Shown: piece after piece, positions 26,031-36,091 of the stretch | Layout: each line of letters opens with the position of its first letter | How positions within the stretch are numbered: position 1 is the first letter of the stretch | DNA from: Candidatus Kapaibacterium sp. | GTDB taxonomy: Bacteria; Bacteroidota; Ignavibacteria; Kapaibacteriales; UBA7675 | Length of the DNA: 54,607 nucleotides | Direction of reading: 5' to 3' | Assembly: GCA_028284775.1 (NCBI GenBank) | Contig: JANQRB010000145.1 | Span: 1 to 54,607 of the forward strand | The notes under the pieces: generated by a model | What the model saw: the letters and a program-made list of their open reading frames with translations, nothing else | The model's database searches: none | Told to the model about the DNA's origin: nothing | Made by a program: the position numbers and the translations under genes

Positions 26031-29000
26031 CTATTTGCCGTCGACGACAACGATCGGATAAGCGAAGCTGCCACCGGGCGTCCTTATCCGGAGATAATAG
26101 TTGCCGGCCGCCACGGCTTCACCCTGTCCGTCCTGACGCTGCCAGGTGAAGCGATAAGCACCGGGCTTCAGGCAACCATCGTGAATCCGGCTTACAAGCT
26201 GTCCCAGCGGATCGAAGATATCGAGCCCGAGATGGATTTCGTCCCGCAAGTACAATTCGATGTTCGCTTGCTCATTACTTGGATTGGGATAAATACGGAG
26301 CAGCTCCCAGCCCTGCTGCCGCAGAGCCGCTTCCGGTGCGCGAACCGCCGTGACAAGCACGGAGCTGCCGGGACCGCTTATCGTGATATCATCGATCGCA
26401 ATACCGTCATTGGGCAGGGCCTCGTCATCCGTCTGCTGGAAGCGGATGACAAAGCTGCTGTTGAGATTCAGCCCGTTGTTGCTCGCCAGCGTGATGATGT
26501 TGAGTGTCACCGTCAGCCAGGAAGTAGTTGCGCTGGTCAGGCTATAGACCTTCGTAAAGTTGAGGCCGGAATCATCGGAGAAGTAGACGCCGTCGCCGTT
26601 GTGGGCTTCGTCCAACAGACGCTTCCAGGCAAAGCTCAGGGATGATGTCGTCACCCCGGTCATATCGAGATAGAGATTGGCGCCGTTCGTGACGCTCTGG
26701 GCGTCTTTCGTTCCTCCCAGCACAAGGTGACTATTACCGGTCTTCGGTCCATAGCTGCCGGTCGACTGGATATAGCCGAAGCTATTGGAGGAATAGAGTT
26801 GCCAGTTCTGATCAACACCGCTTTCGAAGCCCGTCGTGTAGGGCGGCGGCGCGTGCACTTTGCCGGGCGTCACCAGAACTTCATCGAAGCCAAAGCCGTC
26901 CTGCGGCGCGCTGTTGATGCCGGTATGCTGAAACTTGATGACAAAGGTCGATGTCAGACCCAGCGCATTTGCCGCCGCCAGCTGATCGACATCGAGCGTA
27001 AAATGCTGCCAGAACGTTGCGTCGGAATGCAGACTGAAAACCTGGGTGAAATTCAGGCCGCCGTCCTGCGAGAAGAAAATCGCATCACCGGCATCATCCA
27101 CATCGGGAAACTCTTTCCACCAGAAGCTCAGGTCGACGTCACTTTGTCCGCCCAGGTCCAGGAAGAGCTGCGCATCGCAGGTGGTGACGGCAGGCGGCGT
27201 CGGATTACTGTGCAGCAGCAGTTGATTTGTGCCCGCGTATGGACCATTGAGCATGTCGATGTCAGCCCGACTATAGCCGTCCGTTTGATACGTGCGCCAG
27301 TATTGATCCAGCCCGCTTTCGAATCCGCTGTAATACGGCAGCGCGGCGTAGCTCTTTCCGGGCGTCACGATAATGTTGTCGAGGGCCACGCCGCCGGCAG
27401 GGAGCGGCATAGTGCTCGTCTGCTCGAATCGCACCACATAGCTGGACGAAAACGGTACAGCGTTCAGGGCGGCCAGCCGGTCCATGTCCAGACTAATCGT
27501 CTGCCACTGTCCGTTGTTGCCGCTCAGTCCCATTACCTGGACAAAGCTGAGACCGCCGTCGTTCGAGAAATAAATGCCGTCAGTCGGAAGTGGAGTGACG
27601 GCGATCGCCTTCCAGTCGAAGACGAGGTCGACGTCTGTCATTCCCGCGAGGTTGAGATAGACCTGCGCTCGCTGCGTTGTGGGTAAGGCCGGGGACTGAT
27701 TCTGCATCGTCAGATGAAAGGCGCCGGCGCTGGGACCGTGATTCGGTTCTACCTGTATGTAGCCATAGGAGTTGGAGCTGTAACGCCACCAAAACTGGTC
27801 GGTGACACCCATTTCGAATCCGCTGCTGTAGGGAAGCGGCGCAAAAGATTTTGCTACGTTAACGCTTACATCGTCAAAAGCGAAACCGTCGTTCGGCAGG
27901 ACATCGTCGTCATATTGGCCGAAACGAACAACAAAGGGGCTCGTAAGGACACGCCCGTTCAGCGCTGCCAGTGCGTCGACGTCAAGTGTAATTTCCTGCC
28001 ACTGCCCCATATTACCCACCAAAGGATACACTAGCGAATAGCTCGCACCGCCATTATCGGAAAACCAGATGCCGTCGCCTGCGTGAGCTTCATCGCCGAT
28101 CGACTTCCACCAGAAGGTCAGGTCGACATCGGCCATACCGGCCAGATTGAGGCGCAGATCGGCGTCGTTCTGAACGAAGGTACCCGCGGCATTGGCGGAC
28201 ATAGTCAGCTGTTGGAAGCCGATATGCGGGGCGTGCGCACTCTCCGTGATAATTCGTCCATTGCTGTTGCTGCTGCTCGTTGTCCAATATTGATCCAGAC
28301 CGAATTCAAAGCTGGTGACATAGGGCGGCGAAGCATAATTCGCCATGCCGCTGACCCACAGCGAAAAGGGCTGCGAGCCGCCCTGCAGCGTTCCTTTGTG
28401 CGACACCTGCAGGGTGTAGGTGCCGGCGGGCGGCGCTGCAATCAATACCTGTTCCACATTGTCGCGCGAATTGTTGCCTGTCGTGGCCGCCGCCGATGGG
28501 TTGGAAGGATTAAGGATCCAGGGCTGATAGACAGTGCCGGCGGCATTATTGATCAGCACGAGGTCGAGGTCGTTTACCAGCATCGACGTCGTCGGATTAA
28601 GCTGCGGCGCTACCGGCGTGCCGGCGGGGTCATGCCAGCAGAGCGTCGTTTTGAGGGGCCGCGTACCGTCGGTCTGGATCTGAATACTTTGCGTCTGGCT
28701 CTGTGTAAGCGTCGCTTCGATCAGGCGGTGGCGGAGGTTGATATCATTAATGACGCGCGCAGCGCGATGCGTGTTGAGCAGACCGTAACCGAAAGAATAG
28801 TCAGGCCCGGCGAAACTACCGGCGTCGTCCGCGCTGTGAATCGCGAGTCCTTTGAGCGAAGCAGCGCGCATCGACTGACCGCTGTTCAGATTCTGATAGT
28901 GTTCCTGCAAAAGCAGCAGCGATCCCGATACATTGGGCGACGCCTGCGAGGTGCCGCTGAAGATACCATAGCACTCGAAGCATGGAATTGAGGTGCCGGG

Positions 29001-30227
29001 AGTGTTGTAAAAAGCCGAGCTAACTTCATGACCGTTCGCAACGATGTCGGGTTTGATACGGCCGTCGTCCGTCGGTCCCCATGAGCTGAATGCGGTTATC
29101 CCGATCAGCGAGGGCTGCAGTACGCAGCCTGGCGCCGTCGGGTCAGCGCAGGCGGGCTTAGGCACGATGTCGTTGACGGCGCCGACGGTCAGGACATTTT
29201 TGGCGACCGCGCCATTCATCAGGCAGTCGTAGCCTGTGCTGCCGCCATCGGGATTGCGGTTGACCGTCGAGGGCGTAAAGCCTGAACCGTTGACGATCCA
29301 ATACCAGATGCCGCCTCCCGGCCCCGTGTCATTGCGATCGTTACCGGCCGAACGGACGATCAGGGAGAAAGGCGCAAGGGCCGCCGTCTGATCGAGCTGT
29401 TGGCTGTAGCTGTCGTAAAAGCCAAAGTTGTAGTCAGTCGTTGTGTTGATGGTCCAGTCGCCGAACCAGACCCAGCGGTTGTCATTCAGGAAATTAAAAT
29501 GCCAGCCGCCGAGATTATCGTAGGAATGATTCGAGACTAACATCGGGCCGAGAAAGGCTGCGGCCATTTCGGAAATGTCATTGTTCCAGTCGTAGGCGTC
29601 GATGTAGCAGACCGTCGCCATGCCGCGTTTGTTGTACAGGCCGACCTGCCCGATCGTGCCGGCGACATGCGTTGCGTGATCCGTAGTTACGGACGGGACG
29701 TCGCGCTGAATAGCGCGGTTGCGTCCGGCATAGGAGCCGAACTGCGGGTGCCCGGTGTAGACGCCGCCGTCATCCCAGACACCGATCAGCAGGCCGGGGG
29801 CAATGAGATTGTAGCCGGACAAACCGCCGACCTGGACAGCGTCGGTCGAGGTCGTAATAGCGGCATTGCTGTTGTGACTGACAAAGTAGACCGGGAATCC
29901 CCTGTCGGTAAAAGAACGCAATACGGCGCGGCTGCCGTCTGCGATCTTTACCTGCGTCGGGATGTCCCGTTCGGCTGCCTGCAGCAGAGCTTGCTCGTAG
30001 GCTGTGCGATAGGCGGCATCGGCCTGAAGCGCGAACTCCTGCAGGGCTGCCCGGTCGGTCTGTTCCATCTGCCACTGCCGCGCAGATTCTTCATCGATGG
30101 GTCGATCGACCGGAGCCATAAGGGGTGTTGGATCGTTAGCGTTTTGTGCGAGTAGCTGGGCAGCATCAAAACAATGAACAGCAAAACACAAACTTAGCAG
30201 TTGAGCGAGGAGATGTGATCTGGACAT
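26031..30227 (-). CDS. Secreted subtilisin-like (S8) protease with T9SS sorting domain
   Basis: The protein has 1398 residues. After a signal peptide, the S8 domain (about 130-480) has the full triad: Asp152 in Val-Trp-Asp-Asp-Gly, His184 in His-Ala-Thr-His-Val-Ala-Gly and Ser427 in Gly-Thr-Ser-Gln-Ala-Ser-Pro, with oxyanion Asn296. A proprotein-convertase-like beta domain follows. Four repeats of about 155 residues (roughly 630-1290) each start with a Tyr-x-x-x-Phe-Glu-x-Gly motif and end in an Asp-Asp-(Ile/Val) strand; they resemble MAM/jelly-roll binding modules. The last 85 residues, from Ile-Tyr-Pro-Asn-Pro-Ser, are a type A T9SS sorting domain, so the protein crosses the outer membrane. 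The repeats probably bind substrate or surface polymers. Confidence 0.94.
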   Translation of the reverse strand: MSRSHLLAQLLSLCFAVHCFDAAQLLAQNANDPTPLMAPVDRPIDEESARQWQMEQTDRAALQEFALQADAAYRTAYEQALLQAAERDIPTQVKIADGSRAVLRSFTDRGFPVYFVSHNSNAAITTSTDAVQVGGLSGYNLIAPGLLIGVWDDGGVYTGHPQFGSYAGRNRAIQRDVPSVTTDHATHVAGTIGQVGLYNKRGMATVCYIDAYDWNNDISEMAAAFLGPMLVSNHSYDNLGGWHFNFLNDNRWVWFGDWTINTTTDYNFGFYDSYSQQLDQTAALAPFSLIVRSAGNDRNDTGPGGGIWYWIVNGSGFTPSTVNRNPDGGSTGYDCLMNGAVAKNVLTVGAVNDIVPKPACADPTAPGCVLQPSLIGITAFSSWGPTDDGRIKPDIVANGHEVSSAFYNTPGTSIPCFECYGIFSGTSQASPNVSGSLLLLQEHYQNLNSGQSMRAASLKGLAIHSADDAGSFAGPDYSFGYGLLNTHRAARVINDINLRHRLIEATLTQSQTQSIQIQTDGTRPLKTTLCWHDPAGTPVAPQLNPTTSMLVNDLDLVLINNAAGTVYQPWILNPSNPSAAATTGNNSRDNVEQVLIAAPPAGTYTLQVSHKGTLQGGSQPFSLWVSGMANYASPPYVTSFEFGLDQYWTTSSSNSNGRIITESAHAPHIGFQQLTMSANAAGTFVQNDADLRLNLAGMADVDLTFWWKSIGDEAHAGDGIWFSDNGGASYSLVYPLVGNMGQWQEITLDVDALAALNGRVLTSPFVVRFGQYDDDVLPNDGFAFDDVSVNVAKSFAPLPYSSGFEMGVTDQFWWRYSSNSYGYIQVEPNHGPSAGAFHLTMQNQSPALPTTQRAQVYLNLAGMTDVDLVFDWKAIAVTPLPTDGIYFSNDGGLSFVQVMGLSGNNGQWQTISLDMDRLAALNAVPFSSSYVVRFEQTSTMPLPAGGVALDNIIVTPGKSYAALPYYSGFESGLDQYWRTYQTDGYSRADIDMLNGPYAGTNQLLLHSNPTPPAVTTCDAQLFLDLGGQSDVDLSFWWKEFPDVDDAGDAIFFSQDGGLNFTQVFSLHSDATFWQHFTLDVDQLAAANALGLTSTFVIKFQHTGINSAPQDGFGFDEVLVTPGKVHAPPPYTTGFESGVDQNWQLYSSNSFGYIQSTGSYGPKTGNSHLVLGGTKDAQSVTNGANLYLDMTGVTTSSLSFAWKRLLDEAHNGDGVYFSDDSGLNFTKVYSLTSATTSWLTVTLNIITLASNNGLNLNSSFVIRFQQTDDEALPNDGIAIDDITISGPGSSVLVTAVRAPEAALRQQGWELLRIYPNPSNEQANIELYLRDEIHLGLDIFDPLGQLVSRIHDGCLKPGAYRFTWQRQDGQGEAVAAGNYYLRIRTPGGSFAYPIVVVDGK

Positions 30228-30682
30228 AGGAATACATCCTGTTTGAGTTGATAAACACTAGGGATAACAACCACAGGCGGTAATAAAGGCGCTGTTCACA
30301 GTGTCTAAGCAAGTGATCGCCGGCGGGATTGTGCAGGAATGATCGCTGTGCACCCGCTGCTGCAGTGTATTCTTAGAATCGACCTGGATGTACTGTCTCG
30401 GACGCTTCAGACCTGTTGAAGACAGGTGCTGCTCATTGCGCCGTTTTCACTTCACTGTCAGCGCCGACTGGTTGGACCGCCTGTCCAAGAGCTTGTGTTT
30501 CCTGATACGCTTTGGTATGCTCGTTGCCGACGATTCGTAACGCAGGGTCCAGTTTATTCAATTATTGTCGTAATACTAAACCAAAAAAAAGCCCCAGTTG
30601 GATTCTTGAGGCGGCAAATCCAATCCAGAAACAGCTAAATTGTCTTCTAATCGCATTTTTCAAACAAGTGTGAATTGAACTG
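30228..30682. other. Divergent intergenic interval
   Basis: This interval must hold promoters for the protease (minus) and the helical-family gene (plus). An A8 run at 30582-30590 next to a GCCCC/GAGGC pairing reads as a weak minus-strand terminator, with no gene to serve. No other feature is seen. Confidence 0.4.
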
Positions 30683-32266
30683 ATGAGGAAAAGCGCCCGC
30701 GATGTCTATGACCTGGTCGCGTCTCTGACCGCAGCTGAAAAACGCCATTTTTCGATGCAGACTGCTGCGCGCCACCAGCCCTCGCGTACTAACAAATACA
30801 TGCTGCTTTTCCAGTTGCTGGATCGCATGAAAGAGTACGATGAAGATCGCATTGCGCGGGAGGCATCAGAGCTGGGAATTCACGATTTGCCGGGACTTAA
30901 GACATATCTCTATGATACCATCCTCGATGTTCTGCATAAGCACTCTTCCTTGCTCAGCAGCAGTGATGACAAGGTAAAAACCTGGCTGCGGCAGGTTGCA
31001 GTACTCTTTCGTAAAGGTCTCTTCGAACAGTGCCGCATTGTTTTGGCTAAGGCGCGCCGGCTGGCCGAATCGACGGAAATGTTCGATGCGCTGCAGAAAA
31101 TTATCAGCTGGGAAATTCAGCTGCTGCATCATACGGCGGCCTCGGCGGAAGTATGGCATAAGGTGGAGGACTTCTACGATGAGATGCTGACCGTCCTTGA
31201 GCAGCAGACCAACTTCCTGCAAATCGATCGACTCGCCAGCCGGTTTTTCGCGCTCGAAATGACGGACGGGCGCTTGCGGGAAGGTCGACAATTGCAGGCC
31301 CTGCGGCAGATTATCGACGAAGATCTGTTGCGTGGGGATGCGCGGGTACTCAGCCGGACAGCTCGTTATCACTTTTATGATATCCACATGCGCTATCGGC
31401 GTATTCTCGGCGATGACGAGCAGACCTATAAGTATGCGCGGCTGAAAGTACAATTGTTCGAATCCCAGCCGGAATTTGCCGCCCATCACGCCTACAGGCA
31501 CATTTACAGTTATGGTCATTTGCTGATGGAGTGCCTGAAGCTCGAACGATTCGAAGAGTTTCGACAGGCGCATGCCGAGCTCGTCCGCCTGGGCCGTAAA
31601 TACCGGCAGCATACGCTCGTGGCCGAGGAATGCGCATATTATGTCGATCTATGGTATGCAATACGTACTGCCGATCTCGATCGAATACCTGCGAAGGTGC
31701 AGGGCCTGAGCGAATGGCTGCGGCAGGCAAGCGGCAGGATCGAAATTGCGACTGAACTTTCCATGTATTACAGCATGGCCTATGCGCTGCTGCTCTGCGA
31801 ACAATTTGACGATGCCCTGCATTGGATCACGACCTTTCTGAATCATTCCAGCAGCGCGGTGATGGGCGACCTGGCGGGCTTTGCGCGTTTGTTAAACCTG
31901 ATCGTGCACTATGAACTGGGTAACACGATGGTGCTGGAGCATCAGCTTCGGGCTACCTACCGTTATCTTCTGCGAAAACAGCGCGGCTACAAGCTGGAAG
32001 TGGTACTGCTGAGCTTCCTGCGACGTCTGACCTCCGTGTCGTCCGGAACTACGAATCTCATCAGGGAGTTTCGGCGCGTGCGGGAAGAAATCCGCGCTCT
32101 TGCCAATGATCGCTATGAGCGGCAGGGGCTTGAATACTTCGAATTCGATATTTGGCTGCAAAGTCGCATCGAAGGACGTTCCTTTGCGGAAGTCTATCGC
32201 GCGGCCCGTCAGGACGGTGCCGAGACCAAGGTTTACCGAAAGGCCGCCGGGATCGAGTACGTATGA
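30683..32266 (+). CDS. Large all-helical protein of the 'SLxxxEKRYF' family, copy 2
   Basis: The protein has 527 residues. It has the same plan as the gene at 8984-10552. The N-terminal motif here is Ala-Ser-Leu-Thr-Ala-Ala-Glu-Lys-Arg-His-Phe; later come Val-Leu-Phe-Arg-Lys-Gly-Leu-Phe-Glu-Gln-Cys-Arg near residue 111 and a run of TPR-like helix pairs to the end. It has no signal peptide, transmembrane helix or catalytic motif. The two proteins diverge strongly outside these blocks, so the duplication is old. A cytoplasmic scaffold role is likely; the function is unknown. Confidence 0.82.
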   Translation: MRKSARDVYDLVASLTAAEKRHFSMQTAARHQPSRTNKYMLLFQLLDRMKEYDEDRIAREASELGIHDLPGLKTYLYDTILDVLHKHSSLLSSSDDKVKTWLRQVAVLFRKGLFEQCRIVLAKARRLAESTEMFDALQKIISWEIQLLHHTAASAEVWHKVEDFYDEMLTVLEQQTNFLQIDRLASRFFALEMTDGRLREGRQLQALRQIIDEDLLRGDARVLSRTARYHFYDIHMRYRRILGDDEQTYKYARLKVQLFESQPEFAAHHAYRHIYSYGHLLMECLKLERFEEFRQAHAELVRLGRKYRQHTLVAEECAYYVDLWYAIRTADLDRIPAKVQGLSEWLRQASGRIEIATELSMYYSMAYALLLCEQFDDALHWITTFLNHSSSAVMGDLAGFARLLNLIVHYELGNTMVLEHQLRATYRYLLRKQRGYKLEVVLLSFLRRLTSVSSGTTNLIREFRRVREEIRALANDRYERQGLEYFEFDIWLQSRIEGRSFAEVYRAARQDGAETKVYRKAAGIEYV

Positions 32267-32488
32267 ATTTCGACTCAGGAGTCGGCCGGGGGAGTCGAGG
32301 CAATTAGCCTGTATCTGCAAATTAACGCTGTTTTCGTGTGCGGCGATGTGTATATTCAATGCCTGTGGGGCGTTGGTCATCTACAGTCTTAGGGTGACGC
32401 GTCGCCGACCATTGCCCTATGAGCGATGGGCTGATGCGCACTCAGTACGGGAGGTCAATCATCCTCCATTAATCGGGAAGTAAACACA

Positions 32489-33439
32489 ATGATAATGCTA
32501 TTCTACCGGCAAATACTTTTGTCCATCCTGATACTGTTGAGCCTGGTCGTGCACTGCCGCGCCCAGGATAGCCAAGAAGACAAAACCTACTCGCAGCGAA
32601 TGTCGGAAGCCGAACTGATTGAGGATATCAAAGAGTTTCTGGAGAATGCCGACTTAACGCGTTCCTATGTTATTAAAACACTTTCCGGCAATACTTATAT
32701 CGGAAAGATCGAGGAAGTCGGATCCGAATCCATTCGATTAACAACCGAAGACGGTGAACTCCAGATTCTCTACACAAAAATCGAATCGATTGAAATGGTA
32801 GCGGATGAGTCAATCAGGGACGGCGAGTACTGGTTCCCGAATCCTAATTCGACGCGTTACCTTATCGGTCCATCCGCTTTTAACCTCAAACGCGGTGATG
32901 GCTACTATCAGAATGCCTATGTTCTGTTTAATTCGGTTGCCGTGGGCCTGACGGACAATATTAATATCGGCGGCGGGGTCGAGCTGCTCTCCACCATTGT
33001 CGGGCAGCCGATATTTTTTATCACACCCAAAGTCGGTTTTCAGGTCGATCAGGACTGGAATGTCGGGGCCGGCCTGCTGTATGTCTCGGCCCTGGGGCGC
33101 TCTCTGGATTTTAATGCCGGAGTATTATATGGCGTCGCCACCTATGGTACGCGCGACGACAATATCAGCGCGGGCGTCGGCTTCGGTTTTTTGGATGGCG
33201 ATTTAAGCGCACGGCCGGCCTTTTCTTTGAGCGGTATGACCCGGACGTCCAGGCGGATGGGCCTGGTGTCGGAAAACTATTTCATCGACACGGGCGGCGG
33301 CCTGGATGTGGTGTTTTCCTACGCCGTCCGGCTCTTTGGCGAGTCGACATGCTTTGACCTCGGCTTCATCAACAACCCCGACATTGCAAGGTCGTTCTTT
33401 ATCGGAATTCCCTACGTCGACTTTGTGACAAACTTTTAG
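32489..33439 (+). CDS. Outer-membrane protein with N-terminal SH3/LSm-like segment
   Basis: The protein has 316 residues, with a GGGAAG site upstream of the ATG. A signal peptide ends near Cys-Arg-Ala-Gln (about residue 26). Residues 60-105 form a small beta segment of LSm/SH3 type (Ser-Gly-Asn-Thr-Tyr-Ile-Gly-Lys-Ile, then Glu-Ser-Ile-Arg-Leu). The remaining 200 residues are amphipathic strands and end in Asn-Phe, as in an outer-membrane barrel. I have seen this layout in unnamed Bacteroidota proteins. It is monocistronic. Confidence 0.8.
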   Translation: MIMLFYRQILLSILILLSLVVHCRAQDSQEDKTYSQRMSEAELIEDIKEFLENADLTRSYVIKTLSGNTYIGKIEEVGSESIRLTTEDGELQILYTKIESIEMVADESIRDGEYWFPNPNSTRYLIGPSAFNLKRGDGYYQNAYVLFNSVAVGLTDNINIGGGVELLSTIVGQPIFFITPKVGFQVDQDWNVGAGLLYVSALGRSLDFNAGVLYGVATYGTRDDNISAGVGFGFLDGDLSARPAFSLSGMTRTSRRMGLVSENYFIDTGGGLDVVFSYAVRLFGESTCFDLGFINNPDIARSFFIGIPYVDFVTNF

Positions 33440-33519
33440 TCTCGTCGGAGGCTAATCCACCGATCGCGAGTACCTGAGCCAGGGCTCCGTGTTGCATCTT
33501 GCGCGGATTGAATGGATTC

Positions 33520-34377
33520 TCAGGGCAAGGTCGTATAGACGCCAAATTCATAGCGCGGCGCCGCCAACACATTCTCGGCATTCGTCGCACTGGCGAAGCC
33601 CAGCGACACTCCCAGACTCTCCGTCAGTTTGTAGGCCAGCTCCAGTCCGGGCGAAAGATACTGCTGATCGTTGACGTGCAGACCGGCCATTCCGCCAGCG
33701 GCATCGCCGTTCTTCAGGGACTGCACGGCGCTGAGGCGTCCAATAAGCGTCAATGCCTCCCAGGCAGTGTAGCCGAGCTCGACCGAATACCGCAGCTCAT
33801 CCGAAAAGCCGCCGCTGCGCATGTTGACACCAAGCTGAGCGATGGCATACAGAGCCGTTGGATAAAAGGAGTGACCCAGTGCCAGGCTTACGAGCTGGTT
33901 GAACTCGCCGTCGCCGGTAAACAGGGCGTTGTCATTGTCATCGTCGCCAAGAGGCAGGCCTAAAAGCAGGCCGGCGCTGAGAACGGTAGCTCCTTCCTGC
34001 ACGATACCATAGCGCAGGCCCAGATCAACATCGCCAAGCTGCGTGTTTTCGGCACCGGCGGTATATACGAAGCCGCTCGGGCGGCCCACCTGCTCATTCA
34101 CTGTGACGCGCGTTACAAAGGGCAGGTAAGCAATCACGGTGAAATCGTCAGTTAGTCCGTATTCGCCATACAGGCTCAGCGTGTATTCGCTTAGGGTCGG
34201 TATCGTCAGACGCGAGCCGTTGCCCTCATAGAACTCGTCGGCCCGCAGCATACTTGTACCGAGTTTAAGGAATGCTTCGCCTTCGGCTTTGGTCCAGGCC
34301 GCGCCGTACGCCGATCCACAGGCAAGGCCAAGCGTCAAGAGAATTGCGCCCGTCAGGCGACGGAGTGAAGTAAACAT
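33520..34377 (-). CDS. Outer-membrane beta-barrel, XagA-like
   Basis: The protein has 285 residues. A signal peptide is cleaved near Ala-Tyr-Gly-Ala (about residue 26). The mature start Trp-Thr-Lys-Ala-Glu-Gly-Glu-Ala-Phe-Leu-Lys-Leu-Gly and the later alternating strands (for example Leu-Ser-Leu-Tyr-Gly-Glu-Tyr-Gly-Leu and Leu-Arg-Tyr-Gly-Ile) resemble the XagA/phenol-degradation (MetA) type barrels. These sit in the outer membrane; their ligands are mostly unknown. AGGA lies about 10 bp before the ATG. It is convergent with the preceding gene. Confidence 0.78.
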   Translation of the reverse strand: MFTSLRRLTGAILLTLGLACGSAYGAAWTKAEGEAFLKLGTSMLRADEFYEGNGSRLTIPTLSEYTLSLYGEYGLTDDFTVIAYLPFVTRVTVNEQVGRPSGFVYTAGAENTQLGDVDLGLRYGIVQEGATVLSAGLLLGLPLGDDDNDNALFTGDGEFNQLVSLALGHSFYPTALYAIAQLGVNMRSGGFSDELRYSVELGYTAWEALTLIGRLSAVQSLKNGDAAGGMAGLHVNDQQYLSPGLELAYKLTESLGVSLGFASATNAENVLAAPRYEFGVYTTLP

Positions 34378-34475
34378 ATCTCTATCCTGTTAAACATTGA
34401 TGTCTGTAGAAGATTTGTGTTGAATTCCGTATTCCGACCATGAATCGCCTGCCCTTGCGGCCGCTACCGCCGCTT

Positions 34476-35408
34476 TCAGTCCAGCTCCGCAAAGCCGAAA
34501 GTGACGTTAAAGGGGCGGCAGTGAATCACAACCCAGTCGAAGCTCGTTAACTCGACATCGGCGGGAACATCGTACACCTGGGCGCCGGTATTGGATTTGA
34601 TGCTGCCCAGACTGATGCTGCCCGGCGCGGAGGTGTTCGTCGACGATAGCAGCACTTCGAGGCCGGGGCCGCGGCTGCCCGAAAAGTCCTCGCTGAATTC
34701 GAGCTGCAGGCTGCCGTCCGTGTTGCGGCGCAGGGTTGCCGTGCCTTCCACCCGGTAGGAGCTGCCGGGACGGCCTGTAAAGCTGCCCGAGCGTGTGGAG
34801 CCGCTGACGACTATCTCCAGGGCAGCGCTTTCGATACCGGCGCTTGACGCTGTAATTCTGCCTGTTCCCGGGCTTAGCGCATTGACGATGCCCTCAGAGC
34901 TCACCGTTACGACCGAAGTATTGTCGCTCTGCCATTCGATCTGCGTGTCCTCGACCGGATCACCCGCCAGATTCAGCGCCTGGGCCGTCAGTTGTAAGCT
35001 CGTACCGACGGACAGCGTCTGAGCTTCTCCGGGCGTAATGACAACACGCGCCACCTGTTTCGGATCATCGACGACGTTAACGAATATTCCACTGCTGAAA
35101 ACGCCGCGCGCTTCGGCCGTCAGCATCGTCCTTCCGGCGCGCAGGCCTTCCACACGACCGGTGGCGTCAACGCTTGCAATGGAAGGCTCGGAGCTGCGCC
35201 AGATAAAGTCCACTCCATCGAGGCGTTCGCCCATCGTATCGTAATAGACAGCGCTTAGCTGGATGCTGGCGCCGACCTCCACCGCCGCGTCAGCGGCCTG
35301 AATCTCGATGCGCGCGTCGACAGGCTGAAAAGGATCGTCGATGAAGTCGGTGCCGATGCAGGCGCTGAGAGAAAGCGCCGCTCCCGCGATAACAATGAAT
35401 TTGAGCAC
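34476..35408 (-). CDS. Lipoprotein with two Big_2 domains and a DM13 domain
   Basis: The protein has 310 residues and starts at a GTG with AGAGG 6 bp upstream. The lipobox is Ala-Leu-Ser-Leu-Ser-Ala-Cys17. Two bacterial Ig-like (Big_2) domains follow, about 30-115 and 120-205, each with the Ser-x-x-x-Ile/Val-Ala/Thr-x-Val pattern and a Gly-x-x-x-(Ile/Leu)-Thr-Ala strand. Residues 210-310 form a DM13 domain: Gly-Ser-Phe-Thr-Gly, Leu-Glu-Phe-Ser-Glu-Asp-Phe-Ser, Gly-Pro-Gly-Leu-Glu-Val-Leu-Leu and Val-Val-Ile-His-Cys-Arg-Pro-Phe. DM13 domains are predicted electron-transfer or cytochrome-related modules with an important cysteine, which is present here. It is a surface lipoprotein. Confidence 0.92.
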   Translation of the reverse strand: MLKFIVIAGAALSLSACIGTDFIDDPFQPVDARIEIQAADAAVEVGASIQLSAVYYDTMGERLDGVDFIWRSSEPSIASVDATGRVEGLRAGRTMLTAEARGVFSSGIFVNVVDDPKQVARVVITPGEAQTLSVGTSLQLTAQALNLAGDPVEDTQIEWQSDNTSVVTVSSEGIVNALSPGTGRITASSAGIESAALEIVVSGSTRSGSFTGRPGSSYRVEGTATLRRNTDGSLQLEFSEDFSGSRGPGLEVLLSSTNTSAPGSISLGSIKSNTGAQVYDVPADVELTSFDWVVIHCRPFNVTFGFAELD

Positions 35409-35560
35409 GTGAACCTCTGAATGTATGAGAAATATATGTCAGCAATTTGATAGTGCAAGATGCAAACCCGGCGGGAGAGAATCTTCACGGAAGTATCACA
35501 TTTTGGCGATAATTCTATGCAGCCGTCCCTGAGCTGATCGATGCTAAGAGACGGCCAGCT

Positions 35561-36091
35561 CTATTCGCGCGTCTCCAGGCTCTTGATGCGCGCCTGGCCC
35601 GACGGAGCTACCATTACGCGTACGAAGGGTCGGAGTGAGCTTTCGCGCCCGCGAAGGCGACGTTCGAGGGCCAGTGCATTTTCACGGTCGGTAAAGTACG
35701 ATTCAATGCCGCATCTGAGATCCAGGGTCGAACCAAAATGCTGGTGAACGATAGCACGTATATAAACGGCCGTGTCACTGACCATTTCGGGCCATACGGC
35801 GGCGACCCGCCAGGTAGAATCGCGGCGCTGCATTTCGAGGTAGACATGGTCGCCGTAGCGATAGCTTCGGCCGGTGTCCAGGTGATTGTCGACGGTGCTG
35901 AGACCGAGCCGTGAAAAATGATAGTCGAGCTCAACATAATTGCCGCGCAGCAGCGAGCGGGGATCGCGCGGAACTGTTTCGAGCAGCAGCTCTTGCCCCG
36001 TCAGCAGCGGCATCATCGCCATGAGTACCATGCCGGCTACAATGCCAACCTGAAACAGTATTCCAAACGCGACCATCCATCTAGCTCGCAT
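35561..36091 (-). CDS. GDYXXLXY family protein
   Basis: The protein has 176 residues, with one N-terminal transmembrane helix (about 8-30). The signature is Arg-Asp-Pro-Arg-Ser-Leu-Leu-Arg-Gly-Asn-Tyr-Val-Glu-Leu-Asp-Tyr near residues 42-57, that is, the GDYxxLxY motif with Asn for Asp. These proteins are normally encoded with a DUF2157/DUF4401 membrane protein. Here the ATG lies 11 bp inside the end of the DUF2157 gene, so translation is coupled. The function is unknown; the pair is probably a membrane complex facing the periplasm. Confidence 0.93.
   Translation of the reverse strand: MRARWMVAFGILFQVGIVAGMVLMAMMPLLTGQELLLETVPRDPRSLLRGNYVELDYHFSRLGLSTVDNHLDTGRSYRYGDHVYLEMQRRDSTWRVAAVWPEMVSDTAVYIRAIVHQHFGSTLDLRCGIESYFTDRENALALERRLRGRESSLRPFVRVMVAPSGQARIKSLETRE

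Noticed and set aside
26727..27686. 319-codon plus-strand frame inside the same protease gene
   Set aside because: It is antisense to the jelly-roll repeats; open length comes from GC-rich codons only.
28083..28991. 302-codon plus-strand frame inside the T9SS protease gene
   Set aside because: It is a shadow of a highly supported gene with a complete catalytic triad and domain repeats on the other strand.
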